From: Nibrella viscosa
Lineage (GTDB): Bacteria; Bacteroidota; Bacteroidia; Cytophagales; Spirosomataceae
Direction: 5' to 3'
Assembly (NCBI RefSeq): GCF_039541875.1
Contig: NZ_BAABHB010000012.1
Span: forward strand, 150,309-214,308
DNA: 64,000 bases
This document shows positions 1 to 7,993 of this stretch, in pieces. Position 1 is the stretch's first letter. Each line of letters begins with the position of its first letter. Position numbers and translations under genes: made by a program. The notes beneath the pieces are model-generated. The model was not told the DNA's origin, ran no database searches, and saw only the letters and a program-made list of their open reading frames with translations.

Positions 1-1285
1 TGCTGTAGAGATACAGGTCATTTTGCCCTTTCCGATCGGCGCTCATAATCAGGCTGGAACCATCCTCCGACGCATCCATAGAAACCACCTGGGTAAGTCC
101 CTGAATAACTCTCCGTTCTTTGATTTTAGGTCGTTTGTCCAGATTGGTAAATACGTAGAGGTATGATTTGCCTTTTTCGTTGCTGACCACCGCCAGACTG
201 TTTCCCCGCTGCCAGGCCACCAGCGGTGTTGTGGGCCGAATGTTCTGATCATCCTGCCGGTAGCCGCCATTCAGCACCGAGAAGCGCTTGCGGGTAGATG
301 TATTGACAACTTCAACGTTGAATTTACCTTCCCGAACGGTGGTGTACGCAATAAATTGCTTATCCGGGCTCAGCTTGAGACTGTTCAGCAGGAAAGGGGC
401 CCCTACAGAACTTAGTTTAATCCGGAAGTCATCCTGCCCCTGCTGATACGACTGCGTTACCGTTTTGGCCATACCGGCATAGTACTCGCGCCAGTCGCGC
501 AGAAACCGGTTGTAAGGAACACCCAGGGTGCTGGCAATACTGCTTTGTTCATTCCGAATAATGCGGGTCAGGTTCAGGATATTGGAGATATTATCCCGAC
601 CGTATTTCTGGGCTATGTAATTCCAGATAGACTGGCCAATGCGCTCAGCTTCTTTGCCCATCAGCAGCGATGGCTTCCGTACAGGATGGTTCAATGCTAC
701 GTCCCGCATGTAATCGTCCAGATCGGTACTCCAGCCTTCGGCGGCATAGGCGGCAATCCCCGGCATAAACCAGTCGGGCAGGGTCAGCAGCAGGGAGCTT
801 TGCAAGGCGTCTTTCAGGCTGCCGCCGTAGAGCATATCGTACACAAACAGCATGGTAATATCGTGTACGAGCTGCCTCCGAAAGCTGATCTGATCGCCGG
901 TAAAAGCGATCTCCAGGCGGGATTTGGCCAGATCTACTTCCCGGCCGTTAAGGTCGCCCGTAGTACTGAGGCCGATATTGCTCTGGGCCAGTTCCTGGGG
1001 AGAATTAAAAAGAAAGATCTTGATCCGGTTATAGGGCGTATAGCCCAGCAGTTCGGTAATGCGGTCAAACTCCGATTCGGCATACTGAGCGGCCAGGTTG
1101 GCGAGTGGATTGCCGTCCTGATAAAAGTAAATTTCGAAGTTGGCTGTTTTGACAAATTTCCAGTCAAACTGCCGGTATTGAATCCGGTTTTTGCCAAACT
1201 GTTCCATGGAGGGGTAATTCTGTGCGGTAGCTGCCGACAGCACGCCCAACCAGGCCATAAAGAAAAGAATGTATTGCTTACGCAT
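1..1285 (-). CDS. exported TolB-like beta-propeller protein with MA-type peptidase-like N-terminus (partial)
   Basis: The frame opens with ATG at 1285 and has no stop before the window edge, so at least 428 residues are present and the C-terminus is missing. It starts with a clear signal peptide (hydrophobic run FFMAWLGVLSAATAQ, residues 8-22). Residues 40-270 resemble the peptidase-MA-like domain found in such Bacteroidota proteins, but the place of the zinc motif reads HDITM near residue 141, so HExxH is not intact and catalysis is doubtful. From about residue 285 on, segments such as LSPDKQFIAYTT and SADRKGQNDLYLYS are typical of PD40/TolB propeller blades. Probably a periplasmic or surface protein; the substrate cannot be told. 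Confidence 0.8.
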   Translation of the reverse strand, partial: MRKQYILFFMAWLGVLSAATAQNYPSMEQFGKNRIQYRQFDWKFVKTANFEIYFYQDGNPLANLAAQYAESEFDRITELLGYTPYNRIKIFLFNSPQELAQSNIGLSTTGDLNGREVDLAKSRLEIAFTGDQISFRRQLVHDITMLFVYDMLYGGSLKDALQSSLLLTLPDWFMPGIAAYAAEGWSTDLDDYMRDVALNHPVRKPSLLMGKEAERIGQSIWNYIAQKYGRDNISNILNLTRIIRNEQSSIASTLGVPYNRFLRDWREYYAGMAKTVTQSYQQGQDDFRIKLSSVGAPFLLNSLKLSPDKQFIAYTTVREGKFNVEVVNTSTRKRFSVLNGGYRQDDQNIRPTTPLVAWQRGNSLAVVSNEKGKSYLYVFTNLDKRPKIKERRVIQGLTQVVSMDASEDGSSLIMSADRKGQNDLYLYS

Positions 1286-1320
1286 AATAATGCAACCGAT
1301 ACCCGAAAAAAGACTAATAA

Positions 1321-2388
1321 CTACGTACGGAAATATAACGAAAGATGTCGGTTTATATTCACTTCGGCCGGTAATTCTTCGTCATCGAGCAAAAAACGCT
1401 TAAACTGATAGGCCAGGTACGGAGCCAGCGAGACGCCTTTTGTACCCAGGCCGTTGAAGATACCCACCGCCGGATGGTCGGGATGCAGGCCAAGAAACGG
1501 CCGCCGGTCGCTGGTCGACGGGCGGATACCGGCCTGTTGGTCGATTACCTCGTACGGCACCTTCAGCATGGCCCTCACCTTTGTTTCTAAGAACGAACGA
1601 GCCTCGTTGGATGTTTGCCAGTTCAGGTCATGCCAGGTGTAGGTAGCCCCAATTTTAAGCGTCTTATTATCAAGCGGTAAAATGAACACGCCCTGGTTAA
1701 CCACATTCCGGATGGGGTAATCCGCCACGCGCACCGTCAGCACCTGCCCTTTTACCGGCGCAAACGGCAGCCACGACCACAACTGATTTTCCTGCGCCTG
1801 CACGCCATCGCAGAAAATTACCTTCCGGAATTGCCGGCCGGCCCAGGTAACGCCATTGGCCGTGTACGTTAGGTCTTCAGGCAAAACGGCCCGTTCGATA
1901 TACTGATTTTTCTGCTGAAAATAATCCCGGATGGTCGCTAGAAAAGCATTCAGATCGACCCAGCCGGCCTGCGTTACCTCAAGGCCCCCGTAGGGATTAT
2001 GAATATAGGGTGCGTACTGCTCGTTATCGGCATTCTCCCGAACATATTTGCCGATGGATGGCTCTGCCGTCTGGGCAAGGTAGGAGTTTTGCTCTTCGAT
2101 AGAGCGGAACGGGCGGTAAATGTCCAGCGGAAAGAAGAAGTGATTACCCAACTGCTGCTCAATGCTCGTGTAGAACTGATACAGAAAGGGAAACAGCTCC
2201 TCGGCTTTCCAGGTGCGCACCAGTTTCCGGCCAGTCAAGGGATTGACGATACCGGCCGCTACCCGCGAGGCAGATGGTAACTCAGTGGCGTTGGCAACGA
2301 TGCATTTACAGCCAAGCTGGTCGAGTGTCCAGGCCAGTACAGAGCCGCCTACCCCCTGCCCGACAAGCAGGAAATCGGCGGTATTCAT
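1321..2388 (-). CDS. FAD-dependent oxidoreductase, DAO (glycine/D-amino acid oxidase) family
   Basis: A 355-residue protein that begins with a Rossmann fold, FLLVGQGVGGSVLAW (residues 6-20), fitting the GxGxxG dinucleotide motif. The middle and C-terminal parts (for example GTKGVSLAPYLAYQ near residue 315) fit the DAO family, which oxidises amine substrates with FAD. It is smaller than MnmC-type fusions and lacks a methyltransferase domain, so tRNA modification is not supported. Its ATG overlaps the cmk stop codon by ATGA, so the two genes are likely translationally coupled. The substrate is unknown. Confidence 0.8.
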   Translation of the reverse strand: MNTADFLLVGQGVGGSVLAWTLDQLGCKCIVANATELPSASRVAAGIVNPLTGRKLVRTWKAEELFPFLYQFYTSIEQQLGNHFFFPLDIYRPFRSIEEQNSYLAQTAEPSIGKYVRENADNEQYAPYIHNPYGGLEVTQAGWVDLNAFLATIRDYFQQKNQYIERAVLPEDLTYTANGVTWAGRQFRKVIFCDGVQAQENQLWSWLPFAPVKGQVLTVRVADYPIRNVVNQGVFILPLDNKTLKIGATYTWHDLNWQTSNEARSFLETKVRAMLKVPYEVIDQQAGIRPSTSDRRPFLGLHPDHPAVGIFNGLGTKGVSLAPYLAYQFKRFLLDDEELPAEVNINRHLSLYFRT

Positions 2389-3101
2389 GCCTTTTCTTTT
2401 TTGAAGTGCCCCTCGCGGTGGAGTTCCGCGATGCGCCGGTCGATGACTTCGATGACCCAGTCGACCTGCTCTTCAATGGTCATGTAGGAGGTATCCAGCA
2501 CTTCGGCATCGGGTGCCTGCACCAGCGGGCTCTCGGCACGGGAGGTATCAATCCGGTCGCGCTTTTCAATATTCTGGATGATTTCGTCGAGGTTGATGAG
2601 TTCGCCTTTTTCGAGGAGTTCCTGCTGCCGGCGCTTGGCCCGGATAAAGGTTTCTGCGGTCATGAATACCTTCACCTCAGCGTCCGGAAATACTTTAGTG
2701 CCAATGTCACGACCGTCCATCACTACCCCCCGCCGGCGGCCCATCCGCTGCTGCTGCGCCACCATCGCCCGACGTACCTCCACGATAGCACTAACCTCAC
2801 TGACCATGTTGGAGATATACATCTTCCGGATTTCTTCCTCCACGTTTAGGCCATTCAGGCAGGTTTCATTTTTGCCGGTGCGAGGATTGAAATTGAAGGA
2901 AATCTGAATGCGCTCCAACGCGGCCGATATTTCTTTTGGATTGGTGAGCGACACATGATTTTGAAAAAAATACAGGCTGACTGCCCGGTACATGGCCCCG
3001 GTGTCGATATAGGCATAGCCCATGCGGGCAGCCACTATTTTGGCGGTCGTACTTTTCCCGCAACTCGAATACCCATCTATCGCAACAACTATATTCGGCA
3101 T
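2385..3101 (-). CDS. cmk: cytidylate kinase
   Basis: Phosphorylates CMP and dCMP with ATP in pyrimidine nucleotide metabolism. The P-loop GYSSCGKST lies at residues 10-18, followed by the CMP-kinase signature YIDTGAMYRAV; VVMDGRDIGTKVFPDA is the second family signature. I chose the ATG at 3101 because the family starts just before the P-loop; an upstream in-frame start at 3137 would add 12 residues with no conserved match. The resulting 238 residues equal the usual bacterial length. The gene overlaps the downstream FAD oxidoreductase by 4 bp. Confidence 0.93.
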   Translation of the reverse strand: MPNIVVAIDGYSSCGKSTTAKIVAARMGYAYIDTGAMYRAVSLYFFQNHVSLTNPKEISAALERIQISFNFNPRTGKNETCLNGLNVEEEIRKMYISNMVSEVSAIVEVRRAMVAQQQRMGRRRGVVMDGRDIGTKVFPDAEVKVFMTAETFIRAKRRQQELLEKGELINLDEIIQNIEKRDRIDTSRAESPLVQAPDAEVLDTSYMTIEEQVDWVIEVIDRRIAELHREGHFKKEKA

Positions 3102-3161
3102 GACCCTTCCGGCAAAATTTCGGCAAAGAAACAGCAAAATGGCGGCATAACCAACCTGGAA

Positions 3162-3704
3162 TTATCCACGGCCCGGCCCGGTATACTCCTCGCGCAGCAG
3201 GCTAAAAATGTGTTCGTCCATCGGCTGATTGTTTTTCACGGCTGCCTTCCGGAGCACTGCTTCGGGCCGGAACCCGCTCTGCTCAAGCACCCGCATCGAT
3301 GCGGTATTTCCCTCCAGCACACAAGCGTAAATACGGTTGACCTGAAAGTTTTTAAAGATATAGTCCACCATAACCGGAATAGCCTCCGACATAATGCCCC
3401 GCCCCCAGTACTCCTCCCCCAGCCAGTAGCCAATTTCGGCATTGTAGCGGTAAATATCATCCTTTATCGTGAAACCGATGTTGCCCACGGCTACACCATC
3501 CACCTCAATAGCGAGGTTGGTTGGGTTCTGGTACGAACGATTGGAACGCACCCACGAGTGCGCATCGCGAATGGTGTACGGGTAGGGAAAGAAATCCCGG
3601 ACGTTGTTCCAGATGTTACGGTTGCTGGCGTGCCTGGACAAAGACTCCTCGTCTCCTTCGCGCCAGGGCCGAAGTCGGCAAGTAGTGAGTTGAAATGTAG
3701 TCAA
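3162..3704 (-). CDS. GNAT N-acetyltransferase, RimJ/RimL-like
   Basis: A 180-residue acetyltransferase of the type that acetylates N-terminal amino groups or small molecules. The N-terminus TCRLRPWREGDEESL is the standard RimJ/RimL opening, IGYWLGEEYWGRGIMSEA contains the acetyl-CoA binding motif A (R-G-x-G-like), and the region with RIYACVLEGNTASMRVLEQSGF is the conserved C-terminal half. The start appears to be TTG at 3704, since no ATG is available near the conserved N-terminus. Stands alone upstream of cmk. Substrate unknown. Confidence 0.8.
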   Translation of the reverse strand: MTTFQLTTCRLRPWREGDEESLSRHASNRNIWNNVRDFFPYPYTIRDAHSWVRSNRSYQNPTNLAIEVDGVAVGNIGFTIKDDIYRYNAEIGYWLGEEYWGRGIMSEAIPVMVDYIFKNFQVNRIYACVLEGNTASMRVLEQSGFRPEAVLRKAAVKNNQPMDEHIFSLLREEYTGPGRG

Positions 3705-3770
3705 AGGAGGGTATTTGTTTTTCGCGAAAACTAACAGTTTTTACCGAAAAACAACAGATGACCGATTTTG

Positions 3771-4352
3771 TTAGCGCACAAGTACGGTCAGGCTGCGGGC
3801 TCCGTGGGCCCCCACCACCAGCGATTGCTCAATATCAGCCGTCTTGGACGGACCCGCAATAAATACGCCGTAGCTGAGCGAGGTTTTATCTATCTGCCGG
3901 TACGCTTCGTGCATGTTGGGGACGATGGTGTATCGGTCGATGACCAGCACCAGATGCTGCGCAATAAACGGCAGCGACCGGTGCGGCATATTGGCCTCGG
4001 GCACCCAGATAGCCGCGTTTTCGCCTACGCCAAACACGCCCTGTAGCACCGCTACGTCCACCTGTTCGAGTGTCTCTTTAGGCGTCTGGGCATCTACCGG
4101 CATAAGCGGAATACCCGCCAGCGGCACCGAAGCCGCAATCCGCTGCGCATCCGGAAACCGCTCGCGCACCACATCGGCCACGGTCTGACCAGCGGGCAAT
4201 TCTACCAGCTGCCCCCCCACAAAGGCGAGCGAGTCGGAGAAGCGCGTGAAGGTTTGCGCCGGGTCCGGCCCAAAATCCGGTATCTCCGGCAACGGCAGCG
4301 CCTGGGGCTTATTCGCTTTTACGTTGGCAATGATCTGATCTCGCGACGACAT
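3771..4352 (-). CDS. lutC: lactate utilization protein C (LutC/YkgG family)
   Basis: Third component of the LutABC L-lactate oxidation system, which converts L-lactate to pyruvate. The protein has the LUD domain: MSSRDQIIANVKANKP at the start and a C-terminal half ending in VGAHGARSLTVLVR, the normal end of LutC. I chose the ATG at 4352; a longer start at 4409 would run into lutB and adds a stretch unlike the family. Length 193 residues, normal for LutC. It lies 43 bp downstream of lutB and probably shares its transcript. Confidence 0.9.
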   Translation of the reverse strand: MSSRDQIIANVKANKPQALPLPEIPDFGPDPAQTFTRFSDSLAFVGGQLVELPAGQTVADVVRERFPDAQRIAASVPLAGIPLMPVDAQTPKETLEQVDVAVLQGVFGVGENAAIWVPEANMPHRSLPFIAQHLVLVIDRYTIVPNMHEAYRQIDKTSLSYGVFIAGPSKTADIEQSLVVGAHGARSLTVLVR

Positions 4353-4395
4353 ATCTATTCCCGACCCGAAAGTCGGCCTTATATTGGATTTACAG

Positions 4396-5808
4396 TTAAT
4401 TTGGATCAACTACCGGTGTAGGAGAAACAGGCGTCTCCATTTCCTTAGCTGCATTCTGTGCGTACCAGTCCCGGAAACTCTGCTTCGGCGGCTCCGGCAG
4501 CTCCCGCGCAATAGCCCAGGGATTGATGGCCCCGGCATGGCTGATGGCGTAGGGTGTCAGGCTGAGCACTTTCCGGGCCACACGTCCCAGGCGGGCATAC
4601 AGCGACGGTCGGGCCAGCACATTGGCCAGGACTTTCATGCTGAGACGTTTGCCGGCCGGCATCACCTTTTCCTTGCTGATAATCTGCCGCCACTTATACA
4701 ACTGCACGTGAATGTCGATCTTTACCGGACAGACATCCGAGCAGGAGCCGCAGAGGGTAGAGGCAAACGGCAGGGTGCTGTGCTTCTTCAGGTCCGTATT
4801 GGGCGACAGAATCGAGCCGATGGGGCCGGGTACGGTATAGTCGTAACTATGCCCGCCACTCCGGCGGTACACCGGGCAGGTATTCATACAGGCCCCGCAC
4901 CGGATGCACTTGAGCGAATTCCGGAAATCGGGCCGGCCAAGCTGCTCCGTACGGCCATTGTCAACAATAACAACATGCAACTCCTGCCCCGGCCGGGGTT
5001 TGTGGAAATGTGAGGTATAGGCTGTGATTAACTGACCGGTAGCACTGCGGGTCAGCAGGCGGGTAAAGACGCCGAGATGTTCCAGTTTAGGGATAATTTT
5101 TTCAATACCCATGCTGGCAATGTGAACGGGCGTTAAGGTCACCCCCAGGTCGGCATTGCCTTCGTTGGTGCAGACGACAAACCCACCCGTTTCGGCAATG
5201 GCGAAGTTGACACCGGACAGGGCGACTTCGGCCGCGACGAACTTCTGTCGCAGGTGTTGTCGGGCCGTTTCAGTCAGGAATTGCGGGTCACTGGCATCGG
5301 CCGGGGTGCCCAGGTGTTCATGAAAGATCCGCCCAACCTCTTCTTTCTTGAGGTGAATGGCCGGCATTACAATATGGCTCGGCGGCTCGTGGCTGAACTG
5401 AATAATCCGCTCACCCAGATCGGTGTCTACTACCTCAATGCCGTGCTTTTCCAGAAACGGATTCAGGTGGCACTCTTCCGTGAGCATGGATTTGCTCTTG
5501 ACCATCCGCTTCGCGTTGTGCTTTTGGAGAATAGACAGTACAATGCGGTTATGCTCCTCAGCATTGGCGGCCCAGTGTACCTGGATGCCGTTCTGCTGCG
5601 CGTTCCGCTCAAACTCCTCCAGGTAGTCGTCCAGACGGCTCAGCGTGTGGTTTTTGATTTGCGAAGCCAGTTCGCGCAACTGCTCCCATTCGGGAACCTG
5701 GTACACGGCGCGATCGCGTTTCTGTCGCACAAACCACAGGGCCTTATCGTGCCAGGTGGTGCGGTCAATGTCGCGGTTAAACTGTTCGGCGGCTTGAGGG
5801 TGATTCAT
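4396..5808 (-). CDS. lutB: lactate utilization iron-sulfur protein B
   Basis: A 470-residue LutB: N-terminal LUD domain (residues about 60-290) followed by a ferredoxin-like part with two cysteine clusters, C301-C304-C307-C311 (CIRCGACMNTCP) and C353-C356-C360 (CGSCSDVCP), which bind 4Fe-4S clusters. With LutA and LutC it passes electrons from L-lactate oxidation. The gene follows the XRE regulator after 20 bp and precedes lutC. Its separation from lutA by a membrane-protein/regulator pair is unusual, since lutABC are normally contiguous. Confidence 0.93.
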   Translation of the reverse strand: MNHPQAAEQFNRDIDRTTWHDKALWFVRQKRDRAVYQVPEWEQLRELASQIKNHTLSRLDDYLEEFERNAQQNGIQVHWAANAEEHNRIVLSILQKHNAKRMVKSKSMLTEECHLNPFLEKHGIEVVDTDLGERIIQFSHEPPSHIVMPAIHLKKEEVGRIFHEHLGTPADASDPQFLTETARQHLRQKFVAAEVALSGVNFAIAETGGFVVCTNEGNADLGVTLTPVHIASMGIEKIIPKLEHLGVFTRLLTRSATGQLITAYTSHFHKPRPGQELHVVIVDNGRTEQLGRPDFRNSLKCIRCGACMNTCPVYRRSGGHSYDYTVPGPIGSILSPNTDLKKHSTLPFASTLCGSCSDVCPVKIDIHVQLYKWRQIISKEKVMPAGKRLSMKVLANVLARPSLYARLGRVARKVLSLTPYAISHAGAINPWAIARELPEPPKQSFRDWYAQNAAKEMETPVSPTPVVDPN

Positions 5809-5828
5809 ATGTTTTGCTTATGCATGTC

Positions 5829-6029
5829 CTAGTCCGTTTCTTCCAACTGGAATATCTCTTCGACCCGTTTGGCAAACACCCTGGCCATTTTCAGGGCCAG
5901 CACGGTCGACGGCACGTAGCGGCCTGTTTCTATCGAATTAATGGTCTGACGACTTACCCCAATCTGATCGGCCAGTTCGGCCTGCGAAATATTTTTTTCG
6001 GCCCGTTCTACTTTAATGCGGTTCTTCAT
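5829..6029 (-). CDS. small XRE-family helix-turn-helix regulator
   Basis: A 66-residue single-domain regulator consisting of little more than the DNA-binding fold: the region SQAELADQIGVSRQTINSIE (residues about 15-34) is a classic Cro/CI helix-turn-helix. ATG at 6029 overlaps the stop of the upstream membrane protein gene (ATGA), so the two are translationally coupled. Short XRE proteins of this class usually partner with a membrane protein and repress their own operon; the palindromes at 6484-6541 are the obvious candidate operator. Its position before lutB means it could also affect lutBC. Confidence 0.88.
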   Translation of the reverse strand: MKNRIKVERAEKNISQAELADQIGVSRQTINSIETGRYVPSTVLALKMARVFAKRVEEIFQLEETD

Positions 6030-6475
6030 AGCGCCAGTACCCGACTGTTCCTGTACAGCAGCATGTTGAACCGAATCACAAACACAATCAGCATGGTAAA
6101 CATATTGTAAATCAGCACGTCGAAGAACCGCTCGCCGTGGACAAACAATATGGCTATCGCCAGCACAATATAATTGACGTAAATGCTCCATTGTAGCGCT
6201 TCCAGCCGCATCTGGCTCACCATTTCGTCTTCGATCGTCTCTTTCGAGAAGCCGATCATCAGCAGCCCAGCTATGACACCCAGCGCGGCCACCTCATCCG
6301 TCAGGTTAATGGCAAGGTCTGAACCCAGAAACCCTTTTCCCTTAGCAATGCTAAGGGTCAGAAATTCAAAATGAAACTCAGCGTACATATACGCCAGCCC
6401 GAGGGCCACCGACGGAATCAGAATCAGCCAGCCAATCAGCCGGAAGCGGTGCGGAAATAACCATTGTGTTTTCAT
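6026..6475 (-). CDS. small integral membrane protein, partner of XRE regulator
   Basis: A 149-residue protein with about four hydrophobic helices (around residues 11-30, 54-72, 94-112 and 118-138) and few charges between them. I do not recognise a named function. ATG at 6475 is preferred over an upstream in-frame start at 6532, because the extension would be read straight through the palindromic operator region. It is coupled by ATGA to the XRE regulator gene, an arrangement common in Bacteroidota for membrane-sensor and regulator pairs. Role inferred only from context. Confidence 0.75.
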   Translation of the reverse strand: MKTQWLFPHRFRLIGWLILIPSVALGLAYMYAEFHFEFLTLSIAKGKGFLGSDLAINLTDEVAALGVIAGLLMIGFSKETIEDEMVSQMRLEALQWSIYVNYIVLAIAILFVHGERFFDVLIYNMFTMLIVFVIRFNMLLYRNSRVLAL

Positions 6476-6483
6476 AAGCTTAT

Positions 6484-6541
6484 CAATTAAGTTTGCTTTA
6501 CCAAAAGTAAAGTAAACTTTACAAAAAGACAAACTTAATTG
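6484..6541. promoter_or_regulatory. nested palindromes, candidate operator of the XRE/membrane-protein pair
   Basis: Between lutA and the membrane protein gene, CAATTAAGTTTG (6484-6495) is perfectly repeated in inverted orientation as CAAACTTAATTG (6530-6541). Inside it lies a second palindrome, GTAAAGT-AA-ACTTTAC (6507-6522). This fits dimer binding sites for the small XRE regulator encoded downstream; a long-loop transcript hairpin is the alternative. Confidence 0.6.
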
Positions 6542-6550
6542 AGTAAACGG

Positions 6551-7288
6551 TCATTGGCTACCGTTCAGAATTTCGGCCACGTGCATCACCCGCAGCGGTA
6601 ATTTACGCCGACGTACAATCCCTTCCAGATGCATCAGGCAGGACACGTCGCCCCCGGTGAGCACCTGAGCCCCGTTTCGCACATGGTCATCCACCCGGTC
6701 GGTACCCATCCGGGCCGATACGGCGGCTTCCGTCACGCAGAAGGAACCGCCAAAGCCACAGCACTCATCGTAGCGCTCCAGTTCCACCAGTTCAAGTCCT
6801 TTTACTTTTTTCAGCAGGCGGCTTATCTGCCCGTCGCGCACCGGCGTCAGTTCCGAATCGGTAGCCAGGCGCATACCCCGTTGTCCGTGACAACTCAGGT
6901 GCAGGCCCACCCGGTACGGAAACTCCGTCGCAATTTCGGTAACGCCCAGGACGTCGGTCATGAATTGCACCAGTTCGTAGGTACGCTCCCGCACGTGCCT
7001 GACCTCCGGTGTCTGCTCGATAATGTCGAAATGCTTGCGGACGTGATACACGCAACTCCCCGACGGAGCCACGATGTAATCATACCCGGCAAAGGTCTGC
7101 ACGAAGTTATGGTAGACCGGTACGGAGTCCTGTTCACAGCCGGAATTGGCCATGGGCTGGCCGCAGCAGGTTTGTTGCATCGGAAACTCCGCTTTCACCC
7201 CCAGTTTCTCAAGGAGTTGCAGCGTAGCAATGCCGACCTTCGGGTAAAACTGGTCAACATAACACGGTATAAACAGTGCGACTTTCAC
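6551..7288 (-). CDS. lutA: lactate utilization protein A, (Fe-S)-binding oxidoreductase subunit
   Basis: A 245-residue protein with the duplicated CCG (cysteine-rich) domains of LutA/GlpC/HdrB proteins: CxxCxQ-like TCCGQPMANSG near residue 42 and DECCGFGGSFCV near residue 174, each half contributing ligands to an Fe-S cluster; LSCHGQRG around residue 133 is also conserved. Works with LutB and LutC in oxidation of L-lactate to pyruvate. First gene of the lut group in the direction of transcription, preceded by a 375-bp gap that contains a large hairpin repeat. Confidence 0.92.
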   Translation of the reverse strand: MKVALFIPCYVDQFYPKVGIATLQLLEKLGVKAEFPMQQTCCGQPMANSGCEQDSVPVYHNFVQTFAGYDYIVAPSGSCVYHVRKHFDIIEQTPEVRHVRERTYELVQFMTDVLGVTEIATEFPYRVGLHLSCHGQRGMRLATDSELTPVRDGQISRLLKKVKGLELVELERYDECCGFGGSFCVTEAAVSARMGTDRVDDHVRNGAQVLTGGDVSCLMHLEGIVRRRKLPLRVMHVAEILNGSQ

Positions 7289-7431
7289 GGTCAGAAAACA
7301 AGTTAAATGAGAGCAAACACCGGCGGTATGTGGCAGCAGCCTGTTTGCCCATACAAGAATACATAACGCAGTCGGAATAGGTATCCCGTAGGCTCCTGCT
7401 CGGAAAGAATTATTAGTGCTGTTTATCTCTT

Positions 7432-7593
7432 GGCTTGCCCCTACAGGGCAGAGAATAGAGCACGCTTCGGCAAGGGCTATAAACCGCTGACCCCTCTCCG
7501 GGGTAATTGATAAAATATTTATACCCCGGAGGGGTCAGCGGTTTATAGCCCTATCACCAATCCCGAACGCTCACTGCCCTGTAGGGGCAAGCC
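7432..7593. repeat. 162-bp nested intergenic inverted repeat
   Basis: Two nested arms: the outer 20-bp arm at 7432-7451 (GGCTTGCCCCTACAGGGCAG) is perfectly inverted at 7574-7593, and the inner arm 7473-7505 matches 7522-7552 apart from a 2-base insertion. The central loop is AT-rich (about 7506-7521). The structure fills the gap between the fucose mutarotase gene and lutA. It looks like a palindromic mobile-type intergenic element rather than a simple terminator, although it could attenuate transcription from the fucose genes into lutA. The rest of 7289-7663 holds nothing else I can name. Confidence 0.8.
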
Positions 7594-7663
7594 TATTTTG
7601 TACGTTATTTTATTAGAATTTATCCAAGGGGTGGGGTGAAATACCAAAAGCAGCTTCTATACC

Positions 7664-7990
7664 CTACAACTTAAAAATCCGGTCCATCAGCAGCCACTTC
7701 TCACCGGGTTTAGCTAGGGGCAGTGCCTGCTGATACGTCCACATGAGGTCCTCCCACTCCTGTACCTTCGGGTTGCCGGCGTCCATGCTGGATTTCCGCT
7801 CGAAGGAAAAATCGTCAGTGGTTTCCATAATCATAAAGAGCCGGTTACCAATCCGGTAAATCTCCATATCGGTGATACCGGACGAACGGATGCTTTCTTC
7901 GATTTCGGGCCAGATTTTCTCGTGGTACTGTTCGTACTCGGCAATTAGCGCCGGGTCGTCTTTCAGGTCAAGGGCCAGACAATAGCGCAT
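7664..7990 (-). CDS. L-rhamnose/L-fucose mutarotase (RhaM family)
   Basis: A 108-residue RhaM-family protein (formerly DUF718) that interconverts sugar anomers. Family features are the opening MRYCLALDLKDD, YHEKIWPEI around residues 22-30, and the ending with EWEDLMWTYQQALP and WLLMDRIFKL. In this context (FucP permease 3 bp upstream, fucose catabolic enzymes behind it) the substrate is probably L-fucose rather than rhamnose. Last gene of the fucose group. Confidence 0.88.
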   Translation of the reverse strand: MRYCLALDLKDDPALIAEYEQYHEKIWPEIEESIRSSGITDMEIYRIGNRLFMIMETTDDFSFERKSSMDAGNPKVQEWEDLMWTYQQALPLAKPGEKWLLMDRIFKL

Positions 7991-7993
7991 GGA

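Noticed and set aside
545..1408. 287-codon plus-strand open frame opposite the first gene
   Set aside because: No family features, and the minus strand codes for a signal peptide and propeller-type protein over the same bases.
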